Shown: piece after piece, positions 6,140 to 6,709 of the stretch
Layout of the letters: the number at the start of each line of letters is the position of its first letter
Numbering within the stretch: the first letter of the stretch is position 1
Origin: Bacteroides sp.
GTDB lineage: Bacteria; Bacteroidota; Bacteroidia; Bacteroidales; Bacteroidaceae
Assembly: GCA_030529405.1 (NCBI GenBank)
Contig: JAUMWZ010000087.1
Span: 1-6,709 of the forward strand
DNA length: 6,709 nucleotides
Reading direction: 5' to 3'
Made by a program: the position numbers and the translations under genes
Notes under the pieces: generated by a model
The model's database searches: none
The model's input: only the letters and a program-made list of their open reading frames with translations
Told to the model about the DNA's origin: nothing

Positions 6140-6148
6140 CTCCGCAAA
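6114..6148 (-). promoter_or_regulatory. Candidate purN promoter, face to face with the acpP promoter
   Basis: On the minus strand a TTTG at 6145-6148 precedes TATCCTTTTG (6114-6123) by 21 bases. The -7 box carries one or two extra bases relative to TAnnTTTG, so the match is weaker than for acpP. Transcription would begin near 6107, leaving a leader of about 65 bases that contains the 16-bp palindrome. It occupies the same DNA as the acpP promoter. Confidence 0.35.
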
Positions 6149-6190
6149 AATAGAGTATTTAATCATATTATTAACTAAAAACAAAAACTT

Positions 6191-6427
6191 ATGTCTGAAA
6201 TTGCATCAAAAGTAAAAGAGATTATTGTAAATAAGTTAGGAGTTTCACCTGAAGAAGTTACTGAAACAGCTGATTTCGCAAACGATTTAGGAGCAGATTC
6301 TCTTGATACTGTGGACTTAATCATGGCATTGGAAGCAGAATTTGATATCAACATACCTGACGAAGAAGCTCAAAAGATTAAGACAGTAGCAGATGCTATA
6401 AGCTACATTGAAGCTAACAAAAAATAA
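6191..6427 (+). CDS. acpP: Acyl carrier protein
   Basis: AcpP carries growing acyl chains on a 4'-phosphopantetheine arm during type II fatty acid synthesis. The 78-residue acidic protein has the universal GADSLD motif with S37 as the attachment site for holo-ACP synthase, followed by the acidic recognition helix (about 37-51, DTVDLIMALEAEF) that docks partner enzymes. The remaining helices, about 3-15, 56-61 and 65-75, fit the four-helix bundle. The start is preceded by an A-rich leader, AAAAACAAAAACTT, with no Shine-Dalgarno sequence, common for highly expressed Bacteroidota genes. fabF follows after 12 bases, so the two are cotranscribed. Identification is secure. Confidence 0.98.
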   Translation: MSEIASKVKEIIVNKLGVSPEEVTETADFANDLGADSLDTVDLIMALEAEFDINIPDEEAQKIKTVADAISYIEANKK

Positions 6428-6439
6428 TTTTCATCCGAT

Positions 6440-6709
6440 ATGGAATTGAAAAGAGTTGTTGTAACAGGTCTTGGCGCAGTTACACCAGTAGGTAATGGAG
6501 TTGCAGAATTCTGGAAGAACATTACCAACGGAGTAAGTGGGGCAGGACCTATTACTCATTTTGACCCATCACTGTTCAAGACTAAGTTTGCTTGTGAGGT
6601 TAAGGATTTTGATGTATCTAAGTACATAGACCGTAAAGAAGCGCGTAAGATGGACTTATATACTCAATACGCCATAGCTGTAGCAAAAGAAGCTGTAGAA
6701 GACTCTGGT
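6440..6709 (+). CDS. fabF: 3-oxoacyl-ACP synthase II, N-terminal part (runs off the right edge)
   Basis: FabF condenses malonyl-ACP with acyl-ACP to elongate fatty acids. Ninety codons are present, with no stop. The start MELKRVVVTGLGAVTPVG is the hallmark N-terminus of the KAS I/II thiolase-fold family, followed by the typical FWKNITNGVSG and ITHFDPS segments and DRKEARKMDLYTQYAI near residues 64-79. The catalytic Cys-His-His residues lie beyond the window. FabF rather than FabB is chosen because of the K/RRVVVTGLG start and the adjacent acpP, the usual acpP-fabF operon order. The gene lies 12 bases after acpP and is too close for a separate promoter. The full protein should be about 415-420 residues. 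Confidence 0.95.
   Translation, partial: MELKRVVVTGLGAVTPVGNGVAEFWKNITNGVSGAGPITHFDPSLFKTKFACEVKDFDVSKYIDRKEARKMDLYTQYAIAVAKEAVEDSG

Noticed and set aside
6041..6190. Possible small RNA or riboswitch in the purN-acpP intergenic region
   Set aside because: The palindromes are short and separate, and no extended multi-helix structure or purine-aptamer-like core is visible; the promoter explanation is sufficient.
1..6709. Mobile element, CRISPR, toxin-antitoxin or defence system
   Set aside because: No transposase, integrase, long terminal repeats, regularly spaced repeats or paired small toxin/antitoxin genes were seen; all genes but two have clear metabolic or transport assignments.

Overview
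The window looks like chromosomal DNA from a member of Bacteroidota, most likely the order Bacteroidales. The evidence is the divergent purN / acpP-fabF arrangement, starts without a Shine-Dalgarno sequence and preceded by A-rich leaders, promoter-like TTTG / TAnnTTTG elements of the Bacteroides type, and a secreted glycosidase beside an exported hydrolase. Base composition is moderately AT-rich by eye. I see no mobile element, CRISPR array, rRNA or tRNA, and no gene-free stretch longer than 150 bases.

Layout, left to right. Positions 1-1738 hold a minus-strand cluster read right to left: a small membrane-anchored protein with a cysteine cluster, an ABC-3 family metal (zinc/manganese) permease, TsaE (the ATPase for tRNA t6A synthesis), and the first 12 codons of an unidentified gene that overlaps the tsaE stop by ATGA. 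Spacings of 16 and 35 bases and a 4-base overlap suggest one operon. A Bacteroides-type -7 box lies just upstream of the first gene.

Positions 1881-5349 hold two minus-strand genes 13 bases apart. The first transcribed is a secreted GH20 beta-N-acetylhexosaminidase, followed by an exported alpha/beta hydrolase with a Lys/Glu-rich linker. Together they look like a small accessory glycan-degradation cassette between housekeeping genes. A hairpin spans the stop codon of the second gene.

Positions 5438-6040 (minus) encode PurN, a de novo purine enzyme. A 150-base intergenic region then separates it from the plus-strand acpP (acyl carrier protein) and the start of fabF (3-oxoacyl-ACP synthase II), which runs off the right edge. 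That intergenic region holds a good acpP promoter, a weaker face-to-face purN promoter over the same DNA, and two perfect palindromes.

No clear new biological system is visible. The points most worth a second look are the palindrome-rich divergent control region, the non-canonical substrate-site residues of the GH20 enzyme, its pairing with the hydrolase, and the small cysteine-cluster protein next to a metal permease.
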